A stretch of DNA of 64,000 nt from Enterobacteriaceae bacterium 89 (GTDB lineage Bacteria > Pseudomonadota > Gammaproteobacteria > Enterobacterales > Enterobacteriaceae), in assembly GCA_014156375.1 (NCBI GenBank), contig RQJH01000001.1, positions 691,903-755,902 on the forward strand, in the 5' to 3' direction. The notes under the pieces are model-generated. The model was given only the letters and a program-made list of their open reading frames with translations, did no database searches and was not told where the DNA came from. Within the stretch, counting starts at the first letter, position 1. Each line of letters opens with the position of its first letter. Shown in pieces: positions 16,419 through 24,633 of the stretch. The translations under genes and the position numbers were made by a program.

Positions 16419-17772
16419 GAACCTTCTCCCCTTTAGGCTTAGTGGACTTACCGTTAACAAACCAGGCAAGCGCCGCGACAAAAACAATAAACAGCAGAAC
16501 GAACAGCCAGTTATTCTGGAACGCATGGCCCAGAACCAGGCCGGTACTGATCACATCGGAATCGCTGAAGGTGACGCCGTTAAAGCCGTAGCTTTCGAGC
16601 ATCGGCACCAGAATGGCGGGCAGCAAAGTGATAAACAGACCGTGAACCACGCCGCCGATCATCGCGCCACGGCGACCGCCCAGCGCATTGCCAAACACGC
16701 CTGCGGTACCGCCGGCAAAGAAGTTGGTGAGTAATCCAGGAAGGATCATCGCCAGACCGAACATCGGGAACACCAGCATGCCGATAATCGACCCCACGGT
16801 GGTGGCCAGGAAACCGACGATCACCGCGTTAGGCGCATAAGGAAAGAGCACCGGGCAATCGAGCGCCGGTTTGGCATCCGGCACGATGCGCATCGCAATC
16901 CCTCGAAACGCCGGAACCAGCTCATTCAGCAGCAGACGCACGCCGCTGTAGAGAACAAACACGCCCGCCACGAACTGAATTGACTGCATAAACGCATACA
17001 TCAGATAGTTCATGCCGCCGGAAAACTGGGCGATATAGCCAGGGCCTGCCGCCAGCGCCGGGATCAGATACATCGGCACCATCACCACCGCCATGGACAG
17101 GTAGGTATCCTGCAAAAACTTAAAGTTATCTGGCAGTTCAAGATCTTCCGTGGAGCGCGAACCTTTGCCCACGACTTTGGCGACCGCCGCCTGCACCAGA
17201 TAGCCGATGGTGCAGAAATGCCCCAGCGCCACGTCGTCAGAATCTGTAATCCTTCGCACCACCGGCTGCGCCAGAGCGGGCATCACCACCGCCATGATCC
17301 CGCCGAAAATACCGCCGGTGAGGATCAGCGGTAAACCGGTGAGCCCCGCCTTATAGCCAATTACCGTGCCGATGGTCGCCATCCACAGCAGAGCCTGGCC
17401 GGTCAGGAAGATATATTTTAGCGGCGTCAGGCGGGCGATAATAATGTTGACGGCAAAGATCACCATCAGCGTCATTGCCACCTCAGAGCCCAGCTCCCGG
17501 TTGGCTAACCCGGCAATCGCGGCCACGTCGGTGATATAGCCTTTCATGCCAAAACCCTGGGTGAAAATATCATTGAGGAAGGTCAGCGTAGCGACAATGA
17601 TATTGATCCCGGCCATCATGATCAGGAAGCCCAGCAGGGTTTTAAACGTCCCTTCGGCAATTTTTCCGGGTGATTTTTTTTGCAGGATCAGCCCCAGCAT
17701 CGCAATAAATGCGATCAGAATCGAAGCCTGGCCCAGCAAATCTTTTACGATAAATTCGATAACGCTATTCAT
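16405..17772 (-). CDS. PTS EIIC permease, ascorbate (UlaA/SgaT) family
   Basis: 455-residue membrane permease with 10 or more hydrophobic helices, opening MNSVIEFIVKDLLGQASILI. It keeps the UlaA-like features GYKAGLTGLPLILTGG and FFAGGTAGVFGNALGGRRGA. Proteins of this family transport L-ascorbate or unknown sugars and phosphorylate them on entry. No ulaD/E/F-type ascorbate enzymes are nearby; instead the operon has a phosphofructokinase-like kinase and a bisphosphate aldolase. The substrate is therefore probably a hexose or hexitol-like compound and not ascorbate. It overlaps IIB by 8 bp. Confidence 0.87.
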   Translation of the reverse strand: MNSVIEFIVKDLLGQASILIAFIAMLGLILQKKSPGKIAEGTFKTLLGFLIMMAGINIIVATLTFLNDIFTQGFGMKGYITDVAAIAGLANRELGSEVAMTLMVIFAVNIIIARLTPLKYIFLTGQALLWMATIGTVIGYKAGLTGLPLILTGGIFGGIMAVVMPALAQPVVRRITDSDDVALGHFCTIGYLVQAAVAKVVGKGSRSTEDLELPDNFKFLQDTYLSMAVVMVPMYLIPALAAGPGYIAQFSGGMNYLMYAFMQSIQFVAGVFVLYSGVRLLLNELVPAFRGIAMRIVPDAKPALDCPVLFPYAPNAVIVGFLATTVGSIIGMLVFPMFGLAMILPGLLTNFFAGGTAGVFGNALGGRRGAMIGGVVHGLFITLLPAILVPMLESYGFNGVTFSDSDVISTGLVLGHAFQNNWLFVLLFIVFVAALAWFVNGKSTKPKGEKVHESA

Positions 17773-18079
17773 GATCGGTCACCATCAAATTTTTCGCCTT
17801 GAGGAACGCGACGATTTTCTTTTCGATTTCCTCTTTATCCGTCAGCTTTTGCAAAATAATGACGCGCCTTGATTCTTCTTCACTGGCATCGGCCGTTAAA
17901 ATATCGGCAAATGTTTTAGAAGTCAGAATCAAATCGGATTTAAATGCCCCAGCTTCGGAAACAGTGGTGTGCTCAATTTGCGCCGGAATTTCCAGCTTTT
18001 TCAATACGGCTTTGGCGCTCATCTCAATGGCAAAGCTTGAGCCGAGGCCGCAGCCACATACGCAAAGAACTTTTAACAT
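17765..18079 (-). CDS. PTS EIIB component, ascorbate/galactitol type
   Basis: 104-residue cytoplasmic IIB. The phosphocysteine loop CVCGCGLGSSF near residues 6-16 matches the SgaB/UlaB and GatB type (CxxGxGxS). ATG 18079 has AGGAG 7 bp upstream; an upstream in-frame start at 18094 is less likely because it would overlap the kinase gene. It passes phosphate from IIA to the sugar bound by IIC, whose gene overlaps it. Confidence 0.88.
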   Translation of the reverse strand: MLKVLCVCGCGLGSSFAIEMSAKAVLKKLEIPAQIEHTTVSEAGAFKSDLILTSKTFADILTADASEEESRRVIILQKLTDKEEIEKKIVAFLKAKNLMVTDHE

Positions 18080-18090
18080 GTAGGGTCTCC

Positions 18091-19071
18091 TCAAATAATT
18101 TTGAGTTGCTTGGCAAGTTTATAATGATGTCCTTCGGTATCTACCAGACGTTTTGTTATGCTAATTAAATCAATCGGAATCGGTTTGTTGCTTGAATTAA
18201 TAATGACGGCTTTATTTTTCATGCCAGACTGAATACAACGCACCACTTCGCTGGCCATAATGGTGCCCTGATAAATTTCCTCACAGGTTGGATCACCGCT
18301 GCGTAAACCAAAACCTATAATGGCTTTGCGGATCCTCACTCCTATTTTTGGTTCAAGCTGTTTTATCATGGTATCCACCGCGCCCTGAAAGCCGGGAGAA
18401 TATTCCCTGGTGTAGCCTTCAGAGCACAGGATAACCACGCTGTTTTGCTGGCTGAGCTTGTCCTGAATCCGCGTCACCAGCGTCGCTACCGGGATCTGAC
18501 ACTCCGGGATCAGCGCAATATCCGCATTGCTTTTAATCGCCGCCTGTAGCGTTAATTCCCCACAGTAACCGCCAAGGACCTCAACCATAAAAACGCGTCC
18601 CGGCAATGCTCGTCCGGTATTTCTGAGCTTGGCAACTTCTTTCATAATTTGTTCACAGGCGGTGGAAAAACCGATGGTATAGTCACTGCCGTAAACATCA
18701 TTATCGATAGTCATTCCCACGCCAAAGCAATTGACGTCAAATTCGCTGAGCGTGTTTAAAAACTGCAGTGAACCATCGCCCCCGGCCATAATTAAAACGT
18801 CGATACGCAGAGACTTAAGTTTTTTCGCAATCTCTTCATACTCAGAACGCATTAATTTACGCGCCGTGCGTCCGGAAGTAATGATTGGCATGGCCGAAAT
18901 AGAAAAGTCGACCAGATCCCTGGCTGAAATTTCATGGTGCTGTTTCTCCAGCAAACCGGGAATACCCCCATTAAACAGAGTGATTTCCGCCTGCGCCAGT
19001 TTGGCAACCTGAAAAATAAAATTATTGATTCCGGAGACATCGCCACCACTAACGACAATACCGATTTTCAT
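18091..19071 (-). CDS. 6-phosphofructokinase-like sugar-phosphate kinase (PfkA family)
   Basis: 326 residues, PfkA fold. ATP-site motifs SGGDVSGIN (N-terminus) and GGDGS (about 97-101) indicate an ATP-dependent enzyme, and the catalytic TIDND motif is intact. Substrate Arg and Glu residues corresponding to E. coli R162, E222 and R243 appear conserved (GRVFMVEV, LCSEGY, LRSGDP). Two positions are odd: the residue before TIDND is Met where ATP-type enzymes have Gly and PPi-type have Lys, and the MGR motif reads LGG. This suggests a divergent substrate. By eye it is more AT-rich than its neighbours. First gene of the operon; it probably phosphorylates the PTS product to a bisphosphate for the class II aldolase. 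Confidence 0.85.
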   Translation of the reverse strand: MKIGIVVSGGDVSGINNFIFQVAKLAQAEITLFNGGIPGLLEKQHHEISARDLVDFSISAMPIITSGRTARKLMRSEYEEIAKKLKSLRIDVLIMAGGDGSLQFLNTLSEFDVNCFGVGMTIDNDVYGSDYTIGFSTACEQIMKEVAKLRNTGRALPGRVFMVEVLGGYCGELTLQAAIKSNADIALIPECQIPVATLVTRIQDKLSQQNSVVILCSEGYTREYSPGFQGAVDTMIKQLEPKIGVRIRKAIIGFGLRSGDPTCEEIYQGTIMASEVVRCIQSGMKNKAVIINSSNKPIPIDLISITKRLVDTEGHHYKLAKQLKII

Positions 19072-19539
19072 CTCATATCCTTACTGGTTTCTTTCCGGTA
19101 TTTTTCCCTGAGTTCAAGACCTCTATTTGCAGGTGAGATCACAAAATGCTGATAATTTTAGTGAGCCACATGATTGACAACCGTTTTATAAGGCTATTAT
19201 TTGTGACATCAATCACATTGCGATTCGTTATAAAACGTCTTTTCCCTATTTTTTATTTCAAAAATTCATAGAGTTAATTAAAAAGTCGGCGGTTTAATGT
19301 TAAGCACAGCGCTTCGCCGCGTATGATGATTTTCTGAAAACAATATTTGTGAGCTTTACCGCATTTTTTTCGGTTCAGAAAGCGCAAAGGGGATTCATCC
19401 CCGGCAGGAATGTGCGGTACACCACATAATTTCGCCTTTGCTAGCCCGCAAATTGTCCTGTCGCCGCGACATATTGCCGCTCAGCACCACCCCGTTCCGC
19501 CGTTACCATCAGAGAGTCATTTTTCTGTGGAGTAACACG
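19072..19539. promoter_or_regulatory. Divergent control region between the PTS/kinase operon and frvABXR
   Basis: 468 bp, AT-rich on the left. It holds a consensus CRP site nested in a second inverted repeat (19182-19237). On the minus strand TTGTCA (19180-19175) and AATTAT (19157-19152), 17 bp apart, form a plausible promoter for the kinase gene about 64 bp from the CRP centre. On the frvA side a weaker CRP-like TGTGA-N6-CCGCA lies at 19348-19363. No gene was found in it; the longer open frame running into frvA lacks a good start before 19540. Confidence 0.65.
19182..19237. promoter_or_regulatory. CRP site nested inside a concentric inverted repeat
   Basis: TGTGACATCAATCACA at 19202-19217 is a perfect CRP consensus (TGTGA-N6-TCACA). 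It is flanked by perfect 10-bp arms CGTTTTATAA (19182-19191) and TTATAAAACG (19228-19237). Both palindromes share the same centre (between 19209 and 19210). The outer arms look like an operator for a second, dimeric regulator. Confidence 0.75.
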
Positions 19540-19986
19540 ATGTCTGTAATCACCCCCGACTGCATCAACCTGAATGTCAGCGGCAATACCCGCTATTCCA
19601 TTTTGAAAGCGCTGGCGGATATGGCTTATCAGCGCGGCTTTGTCAGCGATAAAAGCCTGTTTCTGCAAACGCTGCTCAATCGCGAAAAGCTGCACTCGAC
19701 GGGGTTTGGTTCCGGCATTGCCGTGCCGCACGGGAAAAATGCCTGCGTGAAGCAACCTTTCGTTCTGTTTGCCCGCCGCGCCGACGGCGTGGACTGGCAG
19801 GCGGCAGACGGTGAGGCGGTGAACTGCTGGATCTGCATCGGCGTGCCGCAGGAAGGGGAAGAGAACCAGGTGAAAATGATTGGCGCGCTGTGCCGCAAAA
19901 TCATTCACGCCGATTTTATCAGCCAGCTTCAGACCGGCGACGTCAGCCGCATCCTGGTGCAGCTTAATCAGACGCTCAGCGAGTAA
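19540..19986 (+). CDS. frvA: PTS EIIA component, fructose-like (FrvA)
   Basis: 148 residues from ATG 19540 (GGAG 9 bp upstream), the same length as E. coli FrvA. Fructose/mannitol-type IIA with the phospho-His in GSGIAVPHGKNACV. It passes phosphate to the IIB domain of FrvB. First gene of frvABXR, which in E. coli also lies near the rha genes. The substrate of the Frv system is not established in any organism I know of. Confidence 0.92.
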   Translation: MSVITPDCINLNVSGNTRYSILKALADMAYQRGFVSDKSLFLQTLLNREKLHSTGFGSGIAVPHGKNACVKQPFVLFARRADGVDWQAADGEAVNCWICIGVPQEGEENQVKMIGALCRKIIHADFISQLQTGDVSRILVQLNQTLSE

Positions 19987-19998
19987 AAGGAACACTGT

Positions 19999-21453
19999 AT
20001 GGAATCAGCATTACGCGTTGTTGCCATTACCAACTGCCCGGCGGGCATTGCGCACACCTATATGGTGGCGGAAGCGCTGGAGCAAAAAGCCCGCGCGCTG
20101 GGGCATACCATCCGCGTGGAAACGCAGGGCTCAAGCGGTGTGGAAAATCGCCTGACGGATGCCGATATTGCCGCTGCCGATTACGTGATCCTGGCGACGG
20201 GTCGCGGCGTCAGCGCCGAAGACCGCCAGCGCTTTGTCGGCAAGAAAGTCTACGAAATCCCCATCTCGCAGGCGCTGAAGAATATCGATCAGATTTTCGT
20301 TCAATTGCCTTCGCATTCGCAGACGTTCGTTGCTGATAGCAACGTGAAGCTCGGTAAGCAGGATGTGGTTCAGGGTAGCGTGATGAGCCACCTGATGGCG
20401 GGCGTGTCTGCCGCGCTGCCGTTTGTGATCGGCGGCGGTATCCTGGTCGCTATCGCCAATATGCTGGTGCAGATGGGCCTGCCTTATACCGATATGGCAA
20501 AAGGCGCGCCGTCGTTTACCTGGGTGGTGGAGTCCATCGGCTATCTCGGCTTCACCTTTATGATCCCGATTATGGGGGCGTATATCGCGTCGTCGATTGC
20601 CGATAAGCCTGCGTTCGCCCCGGCCTTTTTAGTCTGCTATCTGGCGAACGATAAAGGCCTGCTCGACACTCAGTCAGGCGCGGGTTTCCTCGGCGCGGTA
20701 GTGCTGGGCCTGGCAATTGGTTACTTCGTGCTGTGGTTCCGTAAAGTGCGTCTCGGCAAAGCGTTGCAGCCGCTGCTCGGTTCGATGCTGATCCCCTTCG
20801 TCACACTGCTGGTGTTTGGCGTGCTGACTTACTACGTCGTCGGACCGTTTATGTCCGATCTGATGAGCAGCCTGCTGCATTTCCTCAACACCATTCCGCC
20901 GTCAATGAAGCTCGGTGCGGCGTTCCTGGTGGGTGGGATGCTGGCGTTCGATATGGGTGGCCCGATCAACAAAACCGCGTGGTTCTTCTGCTTCTCGCTG
21001 CTCGAAAAACACATTTATGACTGGTACGCGATTGTTGGCGTGGTCGCGCTGATGCCACCGATGGCCGCCGGGATCGCCACCTATATCGCACCAAAACTGT
21101 TTACCCAGCAGGAAAAAAGTGCGGCCAGCAGCGCAATTGTGGTTGGCGCAACCGTCGCCACCGAACCCGCCATTCCTTATGCGCTGGCAGCCCCGCTGCC
21201 GATGATCACCGCCAACACCCTGAGCGGCGGCATTACCGGCATGTTAGTGATTGCCTTTGGCATTAAGCGCCTGGCACCCGGTTTGGGCGTTTTCGATCCG
21301 CTGATTGGCCTGATGTCGCCGGTCGGGTCGTTCTATCTGGTACTGGCGATTGGTCTCGCACTCAACATCTCTCTGATTATTTTGCTTAAAGGCCTTTGGC
21401 TGAAGCGTAAAACCGCGAAACAGGACACTCTGAATGAACAACGAACTGCTTAA
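19999..21453 (+). CDS. frvB: PTS EIIBC component, fructose-like (FrvB)
   Basis: 484 residues (E. coli FrvB 483). The N-terminal IIB domain has its phospho-Cys in ITNCPAGIAHTYMVAEAL (about residue 13). A linker near residues 100-120 leads to a IIC domain with about nine hydrophobic helices, including FVIGGGILVAIANMLVQMG and the conserved FDMGGPINKTAWFF. It imports and phosphorylates an unidentified sugar. AAAGGA precedes the ATG. The 3' end overlaps frvX by 20 bp, so translation is coupled. Confidence 0.94.
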   Translation: MESALRVVAITNCPAGIAHTYMVAEALEQKARALGHTIRVETQGSSGVENRLTDADIAAADYVILATGRGVSAEDRQRFVGKKVYEIPISQALKNIDQIFVQLPSHSQTFVADSNVKLGKQDVVQGSVMSHLMAGVSAALPFVIGGGILVAIANMLVQMGLPYTDMAKGAPSFTWVVESIGYLGFTFMIPIMGAYIASSIADKPAFAPAFLVCYLANDKGLLDTQSGAGFLGAVVLGLAIGYFVLWFRKVRLGKALQPLLGSMLIPFVTLLVFGVLTYYVVGPFMSDLMSSLLHFLNTIPPSMKLGAAFLVGGMLAFDMGGPINKTAWFFCFSLLEKHIYDWYAIVGVVALMPPMAAGIATYIAPKLFTQQEKSAASSAIVVGATVATEPAIPYALAAPLPMITANTLSGGITGMLVIAFGIKRLAPGLGVFDPLIGLMSPVGSFYLVLAIGLALNISLIILLKGLWLKRKTAKQDTLNEQRTA

Positions 21454-22495
21454 GCAACTCTGCAATGCCACCGCGGTCAGCGGCGATGAACAGGAAGTTC
21501 GCGATATTCTTATCAATACGCTGGAAGGCTGCGCGGATGAGATTAGCTTCGACGGACTGGGCAGTTTTGTGGCCCGCAAGGGAAACCGGGGGCCAAAAGT
21601 GGCGATCGTCGGCCATATGGACGAAGTCGGTTTTATGCTCAGCCACATTACCGACGACGGTTTTATACGTTTCACCACCATTGGCGGATGGTGGAGCCAG
21701 TCGATGCTTAACCATCGCGTCACCCTGCGTACCCGCAGCGGCAAACATATCCCCGGCGTGATTGGTTCGGTAGCACCGCATGCGCTAAGTGATAAGCAAA
21801 AGCAGCAGCCGGTCGATTTTGACGAGATGTTTATCGATATTGGTGCGAACAGCCGCGAAGATGTGGAAAAGATGGGACTGTGCATCGGTGACTTTATCAG
21901 CCCGGAAGCCAATTTCGCCCACTGGGGCAAGGACAAAATTGTCGGCAAAGCGCTGGATAATCGTGCCGGTTGCGCATTAATTGCCGAACTTTTCCAGGCG
22001 GTCAATAACCCGGACATCACCCTGTATGGCGTGGCGAGCGTGGAAGAGGAAGTGGGCCTGCGCGGCGCGCAAACCTCTGCTGAACATATCAAACCAGACG
22101 TGGTGATTGTGCTGGATACCGCCGTGGCGGGCGATGTACCCGGCATTGATAAAATCAAATTCCCGCTGAAGCTCGGTCACGGCCCGGCGGCGATGCTGTT
22201 TGATAAGCGCTATTTCCCGAATCAGAAACTGACGGCGTTACTGAAGTCCTGTGCCGCAGAAACGGAAACCAAAGTGCAGTTCTGCATCATGAAAACCGGG
22301 GCCACCGACGGTGGGCGTTATAACGTGATGGGCGGCGGTCGCCCGGTTCTGGCGCTGTGCCTGCCGACACGCTACCTGCATGCCAACAACGGGATGATTT
22401 CTGAAAGTGACTACGATGCGCTGTTTTCAATGGTTCATCGACTTTTACAGCAGCTGAATAGTGATACGGTGGCGGCCCTTAAAGATTTCAGGTGA
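21434..22495 (+). CDS. frvX: M42-family metallopeptidase FrvX
   Basis: 353 residues (E. coli FrvX 356), M42 family of dinuclear-metal aminopeptidases/deblocking enzymes. Metal-ligand motifs are intact: GHMDEVGFM, DNRAGCA, EEEVGLRGA, VLDTAVAGD and the C-terminal RYLHA. Older annotations call such proteins endoglucanases, but the motifs are those of peptidases. An M42 peptidase inside a PTS operon suggests that the imported compound is an aminoacylated or peptide-linked sugar, or that the enzyme removes such a group. That is inference. Confidence 0.92.
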   Translation: MNNELLKQLCNATAVSGDEQEVRDILINTLEGCADEISFDGLGSFVARKGNRGPKVAIVGHMDEVGFMLSHITDDGFIRFTTIGGWWSQSMLNHRVTLRTRSGKHIPGVIGSVAPHALSDKQKQQPVDFDEMFIDIGANSREDVEKMGLCIGDFISPEANFAHWGKDKIVGKALDNRAGCALIAELFQAVNNPDITLYGVASVEEEVGLRGAQTSAEHIKPDVVIVLDTAVAGDVPGIDKIKFPLKLGHGPAAMLFDKRYFPNQKLTALLKSCAAETETKVQFCIMKTGATDGGRYNVMGGGRPVLALCLPTRYLHANNGMISESDYDALFSMVHRLLQQLNSDTVAALKDFR

Positions 22496-22502
22496 CGAAA
22501 GG

Positions 22503-24248
22503 ATGCTTAACCAACGCCAGCTCGCGATTCTGGAAAAACTGGAACATCAGCCCGGCTCCCTGACGGAGCTGGCGCAGCAGGCTGGCGTTTCTGCCCGCAC
22601 CATCACCCGCGACATCGACTATCTGAATTTCACCCTTAACGGCCGTGCCCGGATACTGAGCCTGGGCGGCGGCGGGGTGCAGCTCGAAATCCTTGACCGT
22701 AAGCATTATTTCCAGCTTTTACAGCGCCATGACAACGACGATCGGCTGCTGGCGCTGCTGCTGTTGAACGGCTTTACCACCCGCCTGCAGTTAGCCGACG
22801 CGCTAAATCTGCCGGAAACGCTGGTCGCCGATAAGCTAGCCAAACTTCGCCAGCGCTACGAAAAAGTATTTACCCTTTCCGGACGCCCCGGCGTGGGCTA
22901 TTTCATCGACGAGCCTGAATCCAGGCAGATTTTGCTGCTCGCCAACCTGCTGAAAAAAGATCCGCTGATTTCTTCTCTCACCGGCTTTAGCGCGCCCGCC
23001 GTAGAGCGACTAACAGCCGCCATTTCATCCTTTCAGGCATGGCCTGCCATTCATCGGGATTATGTGGTCAGCGTAATCCTCGCCGTCTGGGCAATGCGCA
23101 ATCTGCTGCGCGGTGGAGTGCTTAATGCTCAGGAAAATGATATTGCCGATCGGATTGAGGCCGCCGGATTTTACTTTAGTGAAAAAGCACTGAGTACCCT
23201 GACCTCTCTGTTGGATGATCTGCAGGCGCAGGCGGCGCTGGTTACGCCAGCACTCATCCAGCAGCTGCTTAATGAAACATTGACCGCCCATCCCGGCGGA
23301 ATTGTCGATGCGCAGCTGATAGAGGACCTGACCGGGCACGTTACGCGCTGCGCGGCATCGCCCATCTGGGTCGCCGAAAGTCGTCAGGGCAGCATGAACA
23401 ACCTGAAGGCCGCGTGGCCTGTGGCGTTCGATATGAGCATTCGCTTTATTGCCCTGCTGCGGGAAAAACCCGGAATTGTGGTTTCAGACAGCGACCTGAT
23501 TGGCCTTTATTTTGCCTGCGCGCTGGAACGTCACCAGACCGAACGCCAGCCGGTTGTTCTGCTTTCCGATCAAAACGCCATTGCCACCATCAATAAACTC
23601 GCCATCGAGCGCGACGTTCTGAACTGCCGGGTGCACATCGCGGCAGGTCTCAGCGATCTGCGGGGAATGTGTGACGAGCTCCAGCCGGTCTGCATCATTA
23701 ACAACAGCCATCTGGTTCTGGATGAATCCTTCGGCAACGTGCTGAATATTCGCAATATCATCACCCCGACGGGCACCGGCCAGATCAAGGATTTCCTTGA
23801 TACGGTGTTTATTCATCAGAATCTGGAACGGCTGTTTCCCACAAAGGCAAGTTTTCACCATGATAATCAGCCCGGTGACAGCTGGAAGGATATTTGCGAG
23901 CGAATCAGCCAGAGGCTGGTTGTGGCGGGCCATCTGACCACGGACGAAGCCTGGCGGATCTGCCAGCGCGAGCTTGAAGGGGAAAATCTGATTGTGAACC
24001 AACTGGCGATCCCGCACTGCTGGAGCGAGAAAGAGACGTCGTTTCGCGGCTTTTTTATCTCCCTGTCGCGGCCAGTCACGGTCAATCATGAAGCGGTAAG
24101 CCATGTGCTCATTGCCTGTGCGAGCGCATCAGCCAGACACGAGCTGAAGATTTTTAGCTATCTTGCGCGGACGCTGTACAAACATTTGCCGGGGAAAATT
24201 GCAGGACTGCGGGGAGTGAATGATTTTCTTCAACTGCTGCGGGAATGA
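22503..24248 (+). CDS. frvR: PTS-domain transcriptional regulator FrvR
   Basis: 581 residues, close to E. coli FrvR (582) throughout. The N-terminal helix-turn-helix (SLTELAQQAGVSARTITRDIDYL, cited in part) is of the BglG/MtlR-activator type. The middle is PRD-like with IIB-like parts, and the C-terminal IIA-like domain has its His in NQLAIPHCWSEKE. It should sense the phosphorylation state of the Frv PTS and control frvABXR. ATG 22503 follows GAAAGG; an upstream frame from 22461 lies inside frvX. Confidence 0.92.
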   Translation: MLNQRQLAILEKLEHQPGSLTELAQQAGVSARTITRDIDYLNFTLNGRARILSLGGGGVQLEILDRKHYFQLLQRHDNDDRLLALLLLNGFTTRLQLADALNLPETLVADKLAKLRQRYEKVFTLSGRPGVGYFIDEPESRQILLLANLLKKDPLISSLTGFSAPAVERLTAAISSFQAWPAIHRDYVVSVILAVWAMRNLLRGGVLNAQENDIADRIEAAGFYFSEKALSTLTSLLDDLQAQAALVTPALIQQLLNETLTAHPGGIVDAQLIEDLTGHVTRCAASPIWVAESRQGSMNNLKAAWPVAFDMSIRFIALLREKPGIVVSDSDLIGLYFACALERHQTERQPVVLLSDQNAIATINKLAIERDVLNCRVHIAAGLSDLRGMCDELQPVCIINNSHLVLDESFGNVLNIRNIITPTGTGQIKDFLDTVFIHQNLERLFPTKASFHHDNQPGDSWKDICERISQRLVVAGHLTTDEAWRICQRELEGENLIVNQLAIPHCWSEKETSFRGFFISLSRPVTVNHEAVSHVLIACASASARHELKIFSYLARTLYKHLPGKIAGLRGVNDFLQLLRE

Positions 24249-24250
24249 AA

Positions 24251-24281
24251 CCTGTCCCGGGCTCCGTAGAGCCAGGGACAG
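24251..24281. terminator. Hairpin between convergent frvR and the DUF1471 gene
   Basis: CTGTCCC and GGGACAG arms enclose a second GGCTC/GAGCC pairing; the whole is a strong stem-loop 2 bp after the frvR stop. No clear U-run follows on either strand, so termination is plausible but not certain. Confidence 0.5.
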
Positions 24282-24292
24282 TGGCTACACGC

Positions 24293-24505
24293 TTATTTGT
24301 TCAGTTCAGCGGTCATATGCACACGGTTACCGGAAAATGCCTGGGTAATGGTGTAAGAAGAAGCACCAGCCTGCTCAGCCTGAGCGGCGATTTTCGCTTC
24401 AGCACCGTCGATGGTAGAAGAGGTTGCGGTCACAGTCTGACCAGCGAAAGTGGCGAAAGAAGCGGACAGAGCGATAACTGCTGCAAAAGTTTTGATAGTG
24501 TTCAT
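24293..24505 (-). CDS. DUF1471 (YhcN/BhsA-type) small periplasmic protein
   Basis: 70 residues. Signal peptide MNTIKTFAAVIALSASFATFA is followed by a single DUF1471 domain of about 48 residues (GAEAKIAAQAEQAGASSYTI, ending RVHMTAELNK). Relatives such as BhsA, McbA and YhcN are stress-induced envelope proteins linked to biofilm or acid/peroxide response. It is transcribed alone, with GGA upstream, and occupies the place where E. coli has yiiG. Function is inferred from the family only. Confidence 0.85.
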   Translation of the reverse strand: MNTIKTFAAVIALSASFATFAGQTVTATSSTIDGAEAKIAAQAEQAGASSYTITQAFSGNRVHMTAELNK

Positions 24506-24633
24506 GAGGTAAATCCTTCAGTTAAGTTGTCTTGGTAAGGCACCGTGCCTTGATGTGATAAATAATAGGCCCGGAGACTGACAACTAAAAGCGGAAGGTT
24601 TTGCTTACGTCATTCAAATTATTTGACTAATAA

